Positions 1 to 6,114 of a stretch of DNA of 22,344 nt are shown here, in pieces. The translations under genes were made by a program, and so were the position numbers. The notes beneath the pieces are model-generated. The model worked only from the letters and a program-made list of their open reading frames with translations, had not been told where the DNA came from and did no database searches. Numbering within the stretch: the stretch's first letter is position 1; each line of letters begins with the position of its first letter. Origin of the DNA: a virus; IMG/VR virus record IMGVR_UViG_3300044627_000222, positions 1 to 22,344 of that record. One strand, written 5' to 3'.

Positions 1-194
1 ATCTCCTCGGCAAAACCTGTGGAGTGCGGTGTTGGGTCTTTGGGATCAAGATACAAGAACGACTTGCAGATGAAGCGGCGCTCATCCTGGTAGACCAGGT
101 CTGTAAGCAATCGTGCGGATGGGTATTTTTCGTATAGTCGGCGCAGACGCGACTCGACCGTTTCGTAATCCTCAAGGCTGTATTTCTCTGCCAT
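1..194 (-). CDS. Small phage protein, N-terminal part (cut off by window edge)
   Basis: The frame is open from an ATG at 194 to the left edge, giving 64 residues that begin MAEKYSLEDYETVESRLRRL and include a run ending in PTPHSTGFAEE. A good ribosome binding site (AAAGGAAGG, 199-207 read on the minus strand) sits 4 nt upstream. The pattern (YETVE-x-R, a basic helix, a strand with FICKSF, then TGFAEE) reminds me of short actinophage proteins sometimes grouped with Erf/single-strand-annealing-like DNA proteins. That is recollection, and the diagnostic C-terminal part is missing. It is the only minus-strand gene left of the plus-strand cassette, so it probably has its own promoter and belongs to a non-structural (DNA metabolism) region. 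The call as a real gene is firm; the function is not. Confidence 0.6.
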   Translation of the reverse strand, partial: MAEKYSLEDYETVESRLRRLYEKYPSARLLTDLVYQDERRFICKSFLYLDPKDPTPHSTGFAEE

Positions 195-215
195 GGGGCC
201 TTCCTTTCAGTTTGG

Positions 216-227
216 GGGCTTTCGCCC
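216..227 (-). promoter_or_regulatory. Small GNRA-loop hairpin in the leader of the left-edge gene
   Basis: Read on the minus strand, GGGC-GAAA-GCCC forms a 4-bp GC stem closed by a GNRA tetraloop, 8 nt upstream of the ribosome binding site of the left-edge gene. No U-run follows, so it is not a terminator. It could stabilise the leader or be chance. The 195-338 interval otherwise holds no gene and must contain the divergent start signals of the flanking genes. Confidence 0.25.
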
Positions 228-290
228 TGGTGGACATAGGTTGGCACAAAGATTACGGAATTGGAAGGACCCCAGGTCGGGCGCGGCGGA

Positions 291-332
291 TTCATTACAG
301 GCGGCATTACAGGCATAATTTCAGCAAGGAGG
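291..332 (+). promoter_or_regulatory. Possible promoter with direct-repeat operator, and ribosome binding site, for the plus-strand cassette
   Basis: CATTACAGGC occurs twice in direct orientation (293-302 and 305-314, 12-bp period). A -10-like CATAAT (314-319) lies 17 nt after a weak -35-like TTCATT (291-296), so the repeats would fall within the promoter, as operator sites often do. AAGGAGG (326-332) is a near-perfect Shine-Dalgarno 6 nt before the ATG at 339. The ribosome binding site is convincing. The promoter is weak and would leave a very short leader. Confidence 0.35.
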
Positions 333-338
333 TCTTCC

Positions 339-548
339 ATGGCTTATTCACAAATCTCGATCCGACTAGGTGGCCTTGCCGTGGAATTGGGAACCGAAGC
401 CCAATATCCTGACATGGTCTCCGATCTCACCAACCGTTGTCTTTCCACATTTAAAGACGCGATGGATAAAGCAAAAGAAAACGGCGTGGACATTGCCGAC
501 ATGCGATTGATCACCAGCGATTACGGTGATGATTATGAGGATGATTAA
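339..548 (+). CDS. Small acidic phage protein of unknown function
   Basis: This 69-residue protein (MAYSQISIRLGGLAVELGTE...) is on the opposite strand to the rest of the window. The start at 339 is chosen because AAGGAGG lies 6 nt upstream; an upstream in-frame ATG at 261 has no such site. The N-terminal half is predicted strand/helix, residues about 25-50 look helical (LTNRCLSTFKDAMDKAKENG), and the C-terminus is strongly acidic (DYGDDYEDD). No signal peptide, membrane segment or known motif is visible. The stop overlaps the start of the next plus-strand reading frame (TAATG at 546-550). I do not recognise a family. Being divergently placed and apart from the late operon, an early or regulatory role is possible but is only inference. 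Confidence 0.65.
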   Translation: MAYSQISIRLGGLAVELGTEAQYPDMVSDLTNRCLSTFKDAMDKAKENGVDIADMRLITSDYGDDYEDD

Positions 549-631
549 TGTGCAAAGAATGTGGACAATGTTCTAAGGAACATTCCTACTCTGTTGATGA
601 CGCTGTGGATGCAGCAGAAGCCTCAATCTAA
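548..631 (+). CDS. 27-residue CxxCxxC microprotein, coupled to the upstream gene
   Basis: The ATG at 548 overlaps the preceding TAA (TAATG), the arrangement used throughout this phage for translational coupling. The product is MCKECGQCSKEHSYSVDDAV followed by DAAEASI. Cysteines at 2, 5 and 8 form CxxCxxC, and His12 is close by, which would suit metal binding. It ends inside the last codons of the convergent metallophosphoesterase gene (9-bp overlap at 623-631). Very short frames arise by chance, so support rests on the coupling and the Cys spacing. No codon or homology test was possible. Confidence 0.4.
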   Translation: MCKECGQCSKEHSYSVDDAVDAAEASI

Positions 632-1657
632 CCAAACTTTATAGGCAGCGGTCACTCGACCTTTTACTGGATCGATGAAGTGAAGGCGCTGCGATGGAGT
701 TGCACTTGCTGCAAGCATCACACCCGCATAACGATTGTCGGACTCTGTAGAGCCTGTTTGATAAACCGCTCCGAGTCCGTTGGCCATAGACCACTCGGCG
801 TGCGTGTGATAGTGGCCGATGTAAACATCTCTGAACTCCCAAGGGTATGAACCTGATCGCCATTTATTTGCGTGCTGAACGATCGCGCCAGGGGAAGCAA
901 AACCATTGCGGCCAACCTCATCGCCGTGGATCAAGAGCGCTCGATAGTTTCCAATCTCGATGCGTTGAATATCCTCAGGGCAGTCCTGCCACAGCAGGCG
1001 CTTTTCACCTTGTAGTAATTGATGGGCCAACTCGTAGCACATTCGGTCAAAGTTATCCGATCGCGGAACATTGTCGCGTTTCGATCCTATGCGACCGTGA
1101 TTTCCCCACTCGGGAACCACCGTGACCTTTTCATAGTTGGCCAGGGCAAATCGAACAACATCAACGCAAAGGCGAGAAACATTTACATATTGCTCGAACA
1201 AGGTGCTGTCGATCTCGAATGCTTGACTTGGAAAGTTAAACAAGCCTTCAACCATGTCACCGCCAAAAGCGATAGTTACTTCTTTTACTGGGTGATCAGC
1301 GCGTTGAATGTCTGTGATTCTTACCGCTTTCTCGGCAAATTCCATCACGCGTTTGCGCATGACCTGGGAGTTGTAACTGGAGGTGCGTTTTGCGCCTTGC
1401 CAATCGGTCATGTGCCATAAGGCAACTTCACCTTTGGCTTTGCGTTTATCAATAGCAACTGCTGGAACTGGTGCGATTTTGCCAAAAGTAAGCATGGCAT
1501 CGTAGGCTGCTTGGCGCGTGGCAAATACCAAGTCCTCATTGCGTTCTTTTGATTGTTTCAGTTGCTTCTGTAAACGAAGCATGGCCTGGCGTAGTTCTTT
1601 TACATCGTTGGACTCAACGCCCTCGGGCATCTCATCAAATTGATCTTTAAGACTCAT
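623..1657 (-). CDS. Calcineurin-like metallophosphoesterase
   Basis: This 344-residue protein belongs to the dinuclear-metal phosphoesterase fold (the superfamily of Mre11/SbcD nucleases and calcineurin). The motifs appear in order: HMTDWQ (Asp85; canonical DxH is DxQ here), GGDMVEG (Asp134), WGNHGR (Asn186-His187), LLIHGDE (His244) and GHYHTH (His282, His284). Residues 15-50 form a charged predicted coiled coil ahead of the enzyme domain. Such enzymes are common in phages and are usually supposed to act on DNA or nucleotides; the substrate here is unknown. The start overlaps the end of the upstream DUF6378-like gene by 11 nt, so the two are coupled. It is the last minus-strand gene before the convergent plus-strand cassette. 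Confidence 0.88.
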   Translation of the reverse strand: MSLKDQFDEMPEGVESNDVKELRQAMLRLQKQLKQSKERNEDLVFATRQAAYDAMLTFGKIAPVPAVAIDKRKAKGEVALWHMTDWQGAKRTSSYNSQVMRKRVMEFAEKAVRITDIQRADHPVKEVTIAFGGDMVEGLFNFPSQAFEIDSTLFEQYVNVSRLCVDVVRFALANYEKVTVVPEWGNHGRIGSKRDNVPRSDNFDRMCYELAHQLLQGEKRLLWQDCPEDIQRIEIGNYRALLIHGDEVGRNGFASPGAIVQHANKWRSGSYPWEFRDVYIGHYHTHAEWSMANGLGAVYQTGSTESDNRYAGVMLAASATPSQRLHFIDPVKGRVTAAYKVWLD

Positions 1658-1907
1658 CGAGAGCGATCCGTTTCCCGAGTTCCGAATAGCCCGCTTTGTC
1701 CTGCCAGGAGTCCTCGTGCATAGGGTTAATTGCGCAACGAATGGTCTTGAGAAAATCCATCATCAACGCTACTTGATACGGAGGAATATCCTCAATGTTA
1801 AGGATTGCGCCCCAGCCTCTACCAACGGCCGTGAAGTTATCAACAGCCTCACCATACATTTTGCCGCGTTCTTTTAACAACGCATTTATTCCTTCGGACA
1901 TCTGCAA
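1647..1907 (-). CDS. DUF6378-like small phage protein
   Basis: This 86-residue protein carries the features I associate with DUF6378: an N-terminal LLKERGKMYGEAVDNF segment (compare RG-x-x-YG-x-x-x-x-NF), then PYQVALMMDFLKTIRCAINP, and finally DSWQDKAGYSELGKRI. It is predicted to be all helical, with no membrane segment. The family is widespread in phages, often near nucleotide or DNA metabolism genes, and has no established function. The start could be 1907 or the second Met at 1901; both overlap the end of the HTH-like gene (1886). Its 3' end overlaps the metallophosphoesterase start, so three genes form a tightly coupled group downstream of the lysis terminator. Confidence 0.75.
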   Translation of the reverse strand: MQMSEGINALLKERGKMYGEAVDNFTAVGRGWGAILNIEDIPPYQVALMMDFLKTIRCAINPMHEDSWQDKAGYSELGKRIALDES

Positions 1908-2131
1908 GTGCCGTTTCTATGAAGTCGGATCGTATCCGAACTGCACTTATGCCCATCTGCACGCAAGGCTTGAACAATTAGATTAGTTGGGTAGTTCTTT
2001 GCCCACGCATCGTCTAGAGCCTTTTGATCCTCTTTGCTCAAGCCTTTATACATCTCTTGATACGCACAGTATTCTGATCCGCGCCGAATTTGTCGCTTGG
2101 ACAGGATTTCGATGAATTTGTCATTAAGCAT
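1886..2131 (-). CDS. Small putative helix-turn-helix DNA-binding protein
   Basis: This 81-residue protein starts at an ATG with a strong GAGGAGG site just upstream. The C-terminal half (KNYPTNLIVQALRADGHKCS then SDTIRLHRNGTCRCPKE) has the layout of short actinophage proteins in which two helices are followed by a conserved HR-x-G-x-C-x-C tail. That layout suggests a resolvase-type helix-turn-helix. The N-terminal half is charged and helical (LSKEDQKALDDAW). It follows the terminator at 2180-2208 as first gene of a three-gene group, so a small regulator is plausible. DNA binding is inferred from layout, not from a confirmed domain match. Confidence 0.6.
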   Translation of the reverse strand: MLNDKFIEILSKRQIRRGSEYCAYQEMYKGLSKEDQKALDDAWAKNYPTNLIVQALRADGHKCSSDTIRLHRNGTCRCPKE

Positions 2132-2179
2132 GATGCCTCCTCGAGCCTAAAGGATACCTTAACAGTTATGAAAGAGAAA

Positions 2180-2208
2180 GCACCCGACCTCGAGAGAAAG
2201 TCGGGTGC
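2180..2208 (-). terminator. Rho-independent terminator after the lysis genes
   Basis: A perfect 9-bp inverted repeat (GCACCCGAC at 2180-2188, GTCGGGTGC at 2200-2208) encloses an 11-nt loop. On the minus strand the stem is followed by the pyrimidine tract TTTCTCTTTC (2179-2170). It lies 12 nt after the stop of the holin-like gene and 49 nt before the start of the HTH-like gene, where the late transcript would be expected to end. Confidence 0.82.
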
Positions 2209-2220
2209 AATTCGCTGCGG

Positions 2221-2463
2221 TTACTTTGTTTTCTTTTTAGACTTCTTGGCGAGCGCTTTGATTTCAACATCGACTGCGTTAGCGATAAAGCCAAACGCTG
2301 GGTCCTTTGGATTAATTGCGCGGATCGCTGGGCCAGCAACTGCGGCCAATCCAGCAATCAGGATGGCTTTCAGATCGGTTTCTCCTGCGGAATAAACGGC
2401 GATGGCCGCAACCACAAAGGATCGTGCGTATGACTCAAGTGCTGCTTTTAACTGTGCGTTCAT
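2221..2463 (-). CDS. Putative holin / small membrane protein
   Basis: This 80-residue protein has two short hydrophobic stretches (SFVVAAIAVYSAG near 15-27 and ILIAGLAAVAGPAIRAI near 34-50) and a very basic C-terminus (KKSKKKTK), a common layout of small phage holins. The segment INPKDPAFGF recalls a family I have seen next to endolysins in aquatic phages. It starts on an ATGA overlap with the endolysin stop (2460-2463), with AAGGAG upstream, and is the last gene before the terminator. A holin makes timed holes in the cytoplasmic membrane so that the endolysin can reach peptidoglycan. The two-TM protein at 2959-3243 is a rival candidate for that role. Confidence 0.6.
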   Translation of the reverse strand: MNAQLKAALESYARSFVVAAIAVYSAGETDLKAILIAGLAAVAGPAIRAINPKDPAFGFIANAVDVEIKALAKKSKKKTK

Positions 2464-2975
2464 TTGGTCTCCTTGAACTTTGGTTTACCGAAGCCCACAA
2501 TTGCTACAGGCTGCGATTTGACTAGTTTGCTTCCGTTCTTTTTCTTGTAAGCGCGAACCTTTAGGCAGCATTCGCCACCGTTTCTTTGGTTGCCCTTCTT
2601 GTCAGGACTGGTATTGCCCTCGACACAGGTGATCGTTCCGTTGCCGTTGTCTTTTACAACAATGCCCACATGGGAAATACGGTCGATCCCATCTCCTGGA
2701 AAGTCAAAGAAAACAATGTCGCCTGGTAGCGGAGTTGCTTCCTCTGCGGCTTGCCATTGGCCTTTATCCAAGAACGCTTTGGCCCCTGCTTGCGTAGACA
2801 CGCAGTTTGGGATCTTTAGCGTTACCTGGTTTGCGCACCACATCACAAACGAACCGCACCAGGGCAGAAAGTTAGCCTTTGTGAATGCGCCATACTTGGT
2901 TTCGTTATCTTTTGGTCCTTCGATTGTGCCGACTTCTCCCAGCGCAACCGTTACAAACTCATCGCGTTGGCTCAT
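2460..2975 (-). CDS. CHAP-domain endolysin
   Basis: This 171-residue peptidoglycan hydrolase is built from a single CHAP (cysteine/histidine-dependent amidohydrolase/peptidase) domain. Numbered from the ATG at 2975, the catalytic Cys40 lies in LPWCGSFVMW, His102 in ISHVGIV, and the third polar residue is probably Glu119 in CVEGN. LPGDIVFF around residue 85 is the typical CHAP strand. There is no separate cell-wall-binding domain; the C-terminal 40 residues are Lys-rich. I chose the ATG at 2975 because AAGGAAGG lies 8 nt upstream; the upstream GTG at 2984 abuts the same site and cannot use it. There is no signal peptide, so export would depend on a holin. Confidence 0.88.
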   Translation of the reverse strand: MSQRDEFVTVALGEVGTIEGPKDNETKYGAFTKANFLPWCGSFVMWCANQVTLKIPNCVSTQAGAKAFLDKGQWQAAEEATPLPGDIVFFDFPGDGIDRISHVGIVVKDNGNGTITCVEGNTSPDKKGNQRNGGECCLKVRAYKKKNGSKLVKSQPVAIVGFGKPKFKETK

Positions 2976-3243
2976 CGATTTCACCTTCCTTTGGTTTAGG
3001 TTTAGATTTTAGCCCATTAGCACTCAAGATGCCTGAAAGCGTGCCAGTCAGAAACACGCAAAGAGTCGAGACTAGATCAATAAAAGCGGCATCGTTAGGG
3101 GCTTGAGCCATCGGTTGCGTCACAAAGACCAGCGCATAAAGCATCGCAAAGACCGATCCTGAAAATACCAACGCAAGCAGGATGCCAATAGTGACTATAA
3201 GTCGAGCGTGCAGTTCCTCGGGTGTGAGTCGTTTTCTAGCCAT
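2959..3243 (-). CDS. Two-TM membrane protein of the lysis cassette (holin-like)
   Basis: The likely start is the ATG at 3243, which gives 94 residues beginning MARKRLTPEELHARLIVTIG. It has GGAG 4 nt upstream and overlaps the lipoprotein gene's stop by 8 nt. The frame is open further upstream to 3372, but that part lies over the lipoprotein gene. Two hydrophobic segments are clear: about residues 15-42 (VTIGILLALVFSGSVFAMLY) and 58-77 (LVSTLCVFLTGTLSGILSA). The C-terminus is short and charged (KSKPKPKEGEIDEPTR). Both ends are probably cytoplasmic, as in class II holins. Its 3' end overlaps the endolysin start, so the two are coupled. Holin or antiholin is inferred from topology and position. 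Confidence 0.65.
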   Translation of the reverse strand: MARKRLTPEELHARLIVTIGILLALVFSGSVFAMLYALVFVTQPMAQAPNDAAFIDLVSTLCVFLTGTLSGILSANGLKSKPKPKEGEIDEPTR

Positions 3244-3424
3244 CTGTCTCCACATTTGGTAGTAGGTCCTTAGTGCATTGACCGATCGCTTCACATTGCG
3301 GCGGATTGCATTCTGCTTTGGTCCAGTTTTCATATTCTTGGCAAGGATACCTGGTCCATCCTTGATAGCCACAGCCAGTGAGACTAAGCGCGATTAAGCA
3401 GCAAGCGATAAATCTCGTCAACAC
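3236..3424 (-). CDS. Small phage lipoprotein (lipobox LTGC)
   Basis: A GTG start at 3424 (or the adjacent TTG at 3421) has GGAG 4-7 nt upstream and gives a textbook lipoprotein signal: one Arg, then FIACCLIALSLTGC. Cleavage and lipidation would fall at the Cys of LTGC. The mature part, about 45 residues, begins CGYQGWTRYPCQEYENW and has four further Cys. I recall similar GYQGWxRYPCQE lipoproteins in aquatic phages, without known function. A longer version from the GTG at 3472 is possible, with a basic N-terminal extension. The gene overlaps the 3' end of the membrane/coiled-coil gene in another frame (41 nt, or 89 nt for the longer form), which resembles Rz/Rz1 spanin pairs. Confidence 0.68.
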   Translation of the reverse strand: MLTRFIACCLIALSLTGCGYQGWTRYPCQEYENWTKAECNPPQCEAIGQCTKDLLPNVETDG

Positions 3425-3602
3425 GGTTCTCCAGCCGTTTGATTGTTTCACCTTGTCTGTTTTGCTCGTCACGAAGGCTTGCTCCGCCGTTTGGTTTTAA
3501 CTCAGATAGGTAGTGCTTGACTAAGAAGCGCACCGCGATTGCCAACGATCCCAAAAGGGTGCTGACGGCAACTCCGATGCCAAGCCATTCATTAGGTGTC
3601 AT
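3384..3602 (-). CDS. Membrane-anchored coiled-coil protein of the lysis region
   Basis: This 72-residue protein has one N-terminal hydrophobic segment (WLGIGVAVSTLLGSLAIAVR, about 6-25), a linker with ELKPNGG, and a heptad-like C-terminal helix (RLENRVDEIYRLLLNRA). The layout matches small phage proteins near lysis genes, such as XhlA-like or Rz-like subunits. No good Shine-Dalgarno is visible before the ATG at 3602. The upstream fibre gene ends at 3617, so translation probably depends on reinitiation. The final coding stretch also encodes the signal peptide of the lipoprotein in another frame. A holin accessory or spanin-like role is inference. Confidence 0.65.
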   Translation of the reverse strand: MTPNEWLGIGVAVSTLLGSLAIAVRFLVKHYLSELKPNGGASLRDEQNRQGETIKRLENRVDEIYRLLLNRA

Positions 3603-3616
3603 GTTGTAATAATAAC

Positions 3617-4231
3617 TTATGCTAAGAAATACATACCCGTGAAATAAAAGAAATCGGCTGTTTGTAATGTGTGGGGACTGTTGTGATCCATGCGGGCCAT
3701 CGTGCCATTTGACTGAGGATAGTAAAGTTCAGCGGTAAGGCTTGCGCTATTAAAGTCCATGTAAAGCAGGTAATGATCGCCGCTTGCGATGTGGTGCAGA
3801 CCGCCAGTTACAAGATTGTTTATGTTGGGCTGCAAACCTGTGGGTAGAGTAAGCGAATAATTACCTGTGCCAAAGTTTGTCACGGTTGTGCAGTTAACCC
3901 TGATTGTAAAGAAAACCATTTTGCCAACCCTGGAATACGATCCTGTGGCGGGTGTGCCTGTGTAGGCCAGTCCTGTGCCAGTCCAGGTGGATGTGAAAGC
4001 GATCTTAGGAACGCCAAGATAATCATCAGCAAAGACAACCCACTCGGTTCCGTTCCAATATTTCATTTGATCAGGCGTGTTATCAAAGATGATGTCGCCA
4101 GTTCGTGGATAGGTTGGCTCGGTTGCCACATCGGGTGCGGTAAAGCGCTGCGCCGTTTCTAACTTACGAAGTCGGCTGTCTAGATCGGCAAACATCTGCT
4201 GCAAGGCTGGCGGTTGATTTATGTAGGCCAT
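3617..4231 (-). CDS. Tail fibre / minor tail protein
   Basis: This 204-residue protein has an N-terminal helix suited to trimerisation (LQQMFADLDSRLRKLETAQR), then a YPRTGDIIFDNTPDQMKYWN motif. That motif belongs to a short module often found in phage fibres (GD-[IL]-[IY]-[FY] ... K-x-[WY]-[ND]-G-x-x-W). The remaining 130 residues are Thr/Gly/Asn-rich and predicted all beta, a likely receptor-contacting head. It starts on a TAATG overlap with the tail hub gene, with GGAG 7 nt upstream, and is the last structural gene before lysis. A host-contacting role follows from composition and position; no specific receptor can be named. Confidence 0.7.
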   Translation of the reverse strand: MAYINQPPALQQMFADLDSRLRKLETAQRFTAPDVATEPTYPRTGDIIFDNTPDQMKYWNGTEWVVFADDYLGVPKIAFTSTWTGTGLAYTGTPATGSYSRVGKMVFFTIRVNCTTVTNFGTGNYSLTLPTGLQPNINNLVTGGLHHIASGDHYLLYMDFNSASLTAELYYPQSNGTMARMDHNSPHTLQTADFFYFTGMYFLA

Positions 4232-5346
4232 TACGCTTCTCCTGAACCCTGGGTCAAAGTAAGCGTAGCGCGTTCAGGGCCATCCTCACCAGGCTGCACC
4301 GATAGACCCACGATGCGATAAATCTCGTCAAGGCCCTCGGGGAAGCGGTTGTCTTGGATCAAGATACGAGCGTCATCGCCAACTTGGTAGGTTCCATATT
4401 CAGGAATTACATACGGAGGCACAACCATTTTAATAGTTGTCGGTGGATAAGACACGGCGATCACCTGGGCCGCAACCAATTCATCAAGCACCGTCTGATC
4501 GGTAATGTCTGAGTAGTTGGCTTGGTCCTCAAGAAGCACCCATCCATCAAGTAAGAAGGATGTATTTTGCGCGGTTGAGATTAACTTGCCCTCGTTAGAA
4601 CCAGCGCCCAAAGCATAGATTGTGTTGGCCGCGATTGACCCATCCTCGGGATACTCATACTCAACCACATTGCCCGCAGGGAATTGAAAGACAATAGCCT
4701 CGGGGTCATTTGGATCATAGGCGGTTCCACTTCGAGGATAATATGTGTTGAAGGCTTTGGTTGGCAGACCAGTCACACCGTCATATTCGATGTAAATATC
4801 AAAGTCAAAACCATCGTCTTGGCGAGATAAATCCTGGATGGCGTTAAAGAGCGACTTGAGTTCGTAGTCGTAATACACGCGATCTACCAAAACGCCCGAG
4901 GTTGTTTGACCTGCGGTGTTGTAAAGAATTCCAAGGTCACCATAGGGTTCGTTTTGTGCATCCTCAATGAGGGTCTTAGCAATTACCAATTGGTCGATGC
5001 CGTCAAAGTCGCGTGTTGTGGTGATGCGGCGGCGTTCAAAGTATGAAATCCACTCGCGGGCGTTAAATGACAAGGTTTGATCGCTGCTGTTATAAGTGCG
5101 GCTCCAAATGACTCCACCCCATACCAAGATGCCGTTGCGGTCTACATAAATGCCGCACTTGCCAGGGATTGTGGAAGCGTCAATGTTGAAGGCAGCCGCG
5201 TCTAATCCTGAAAGCAAAAGACGGCCCGAGAAAGTTCCAGCCGTGTTCAACTGCTGTGTGAAGGCCACCCCAGTTAGAGGCAACTCAGCAATGATCGTGT
5301 TGGTAGGAAGGTCTACAAACAGATAGCGGTATGTTGTTGTAGGCAT
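4231..5346 (-). CDS. Minor tail protein, ReqiPepy6 Gp37-like (tail hub)
   Basis: This 371-residue protein resembles the Siphovirus ReqiPepy6 Gp37-like family, the tail-tip hub protein of many actinophages. Typical features are an N-terminal beta region (FTQQLNTAGTFSGRL; then GILVWGGVIWSRTYNSSDQT), the FNAREWISYFERRRI segment near residue 100, a middle part with DGFDFDIYIEYD, a DGWVLLED segment after it, and a C-terminal beta domain with VGDDARILI. Such proteins sit at the tail tip next to the distal tail protein and carry fibres. No lytic catalytic motif is visible. It begins 4 nt after the stop of the preceding small gene, with no clear ribosome binding site, suggesting coupling. Confidence 0.8.
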   Translation of the reverse strand: MPTTTYRYLFVDLPTNTIIAELPLTGVAFTQQLNTAGTFSGRLLLSGLDAAAFNIDASTIPGKCGIYVDRNGILVWGGVIWSRTYNSSDQTLSFNAREWISYFERRRITTTRDFDGIDQLVIAKTLIEDAQNEPYGDLGILYNTAGQTTSGVLVDRVYYDYELKSLFNAIQDLSRQDDGFDFDIYIEYDGVTGLPTKAFNTYYPRSGTAYDPNDPEAIVFQFPAGNVVEYEYPEDGSIAANTIYALGAGSNEGKLISTAQNTSFLLDGWVLLEDQANYSDITDQTVLDELVAAQVIAVSYPPTTIKMVVPPYVIPEYGTYQVGDDARILIQDNRFPEGLDEIYRIVGLSVQPGEDGPERATLTLTQGSGEA

Positions 5347-5350
5347 ACCA

Positions 5351-5578
5351 CTAGATTACCAGTACGGAGGCTTCTTCCTCTGTTAGGGGTTCTCCAGCAA
5401 CAAGTTTAGCCTTTGCGCTTGCTTTAAGTACGGTGAGGGCTTCAGCCTGTGCCGTGCGCTCTGCTTCTGCTTTAAAAAAAGCCGCCGCATCTGTTTCGCG
5501 TTGTGCTACTTCTGTTGCTGTAAGTTCGCGTTCTATCACTTCTCCTGTTGTGCAGTTTACTTCTATTGCTGTTGTCAT
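5351..5578 (-). CDS. Small helical accessory protein of the tail-fibre cassette
   Basis: This 75-residue protein starts with a short beta hairpin (IEVNCTTGEVIERELT) followed by an Ala/Glu-rich helix for most of its length and ends in EEEASVLVI. AAGGAGAG precedes the ATG at 5578. Comparable small proteins (a TGE-x-x-ER-x-L start followed by an Ala-rich helix) are common beside phage tail fibres, where a chaperone or assembly role is often guessed. No enzymatic motif or membrane segment is visible. Function is unassigned. Confidence 0.6.
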   Translation of the reverse strand: MTTAIEVNCTTGEVIERELTATEVAQRETDAAAFFKAEAERTAQAEALTVLKASAKAKLVAGEPLTEEEASVLVI

Positions 5579-5589
5579 TTATCTCTCCT

Positions 5590-6114
5590 TTATGAGTTTT
5601 TGATTCCGTAGAGTGTAAAAGTTGAGTATTCCATAATTAAAGTTCCAGTAATAGGAATAAAAGTTATTGAAGTAATTGCCGTAGTTTGGTTATACAAAGC
5701 CGCACCTATGTTCATAAACGAAGGCGCAGCATTATTTTCGCCTGTGCTATCAACAGAAGATGTTTTTTGATTACTACCTGCATAATTAGGAATATACAAT
5801 TCGGTAGCACTAAAAGTAGAAGCAGTTGCGGTATTGCCTGATACATATATATTTTCATCATTATACGGATTGTAAGAAGTACTTTGTGCTGCCGTGCCTG
5901 TGCTAGTAAGTTGTTTCCCCGTATATCTTGCTGATGTTGTATCACTATTGTAATAATATCCAAGACCATCAGTAACAGAACTACGATTAGTTCTAGCCGA
6001 GATTTTTACAACTAAGTCTGTAAATGTCGCAGGTATAGATGTGAGTGAAACACTACTTATACCACCTGAGCCAACGGTGTAAGTGCTACCAATTTGAATA
6101 TATGTATTAGCCAT
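5590..6114 (-). CDS. Receptor-binding-type beta protein, paralogue 1
   Basis: This 174-residue protein is Ser/Thr/Tyr/Asn-rich and predicted all beta. It shares a signature with the next two genes: SIPATFTDLVV near residue 27, a YNSD strand, an NYA motif (IPNYAGSN), ALYNQTTAITSITF, and the terminal YSTFTLYGIK. This repeated layout is frequent in tail-spike or fibre-head proteins of aquatic phages. The coding DNA is visibly AT-richer than the surrounding tail genes, which suggests recent exchange. It starts on a TAATG overlap with paralogue 2. It lacks coiled-coil or attachment domains of its own, so it probably docks on a fibre or decorates the tail tip (inference). Confidence 0.68.
   Translation of the reverse strand: MANTYIQIGSTYTVGSGGISSVSLTSIPATFTDLVVKISARTNRSSVTDGLGYYYNSDTTSARYTGKQLTSTGTAAQSTSYNPYNDENIYVSGNTATASTFSATELYIPNYAGSNQKTSSVDSTGENNAAPSFMNIGAALYNQTTAITSITFIPITGTLIMEYSTFTLYGIKNS

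Noticed and set aside
1019-1420. 133-codon plus-strand open frame inside the metallophosphoesterase gene
   Set aside because: It lies wholly antisense to a gene with clear catalytic motifs, has no ribosome binding site of note, and its product resembles no family.
2976-2984. GTG start of the endolysin three codons upstream
   Set aside because: The Shine-Dalgarno AAGGAAGG abuts this GTG, leaving no spacer, while the ATG at 2975 has 8-nt spacing.
3244-3372. Longer N-terminus for the two-TM lysis protein
   Set aside because: It would overlap most of the lipoprotein gene; the ATG at 3243 gives a normal membrane protein start with a short overlap.
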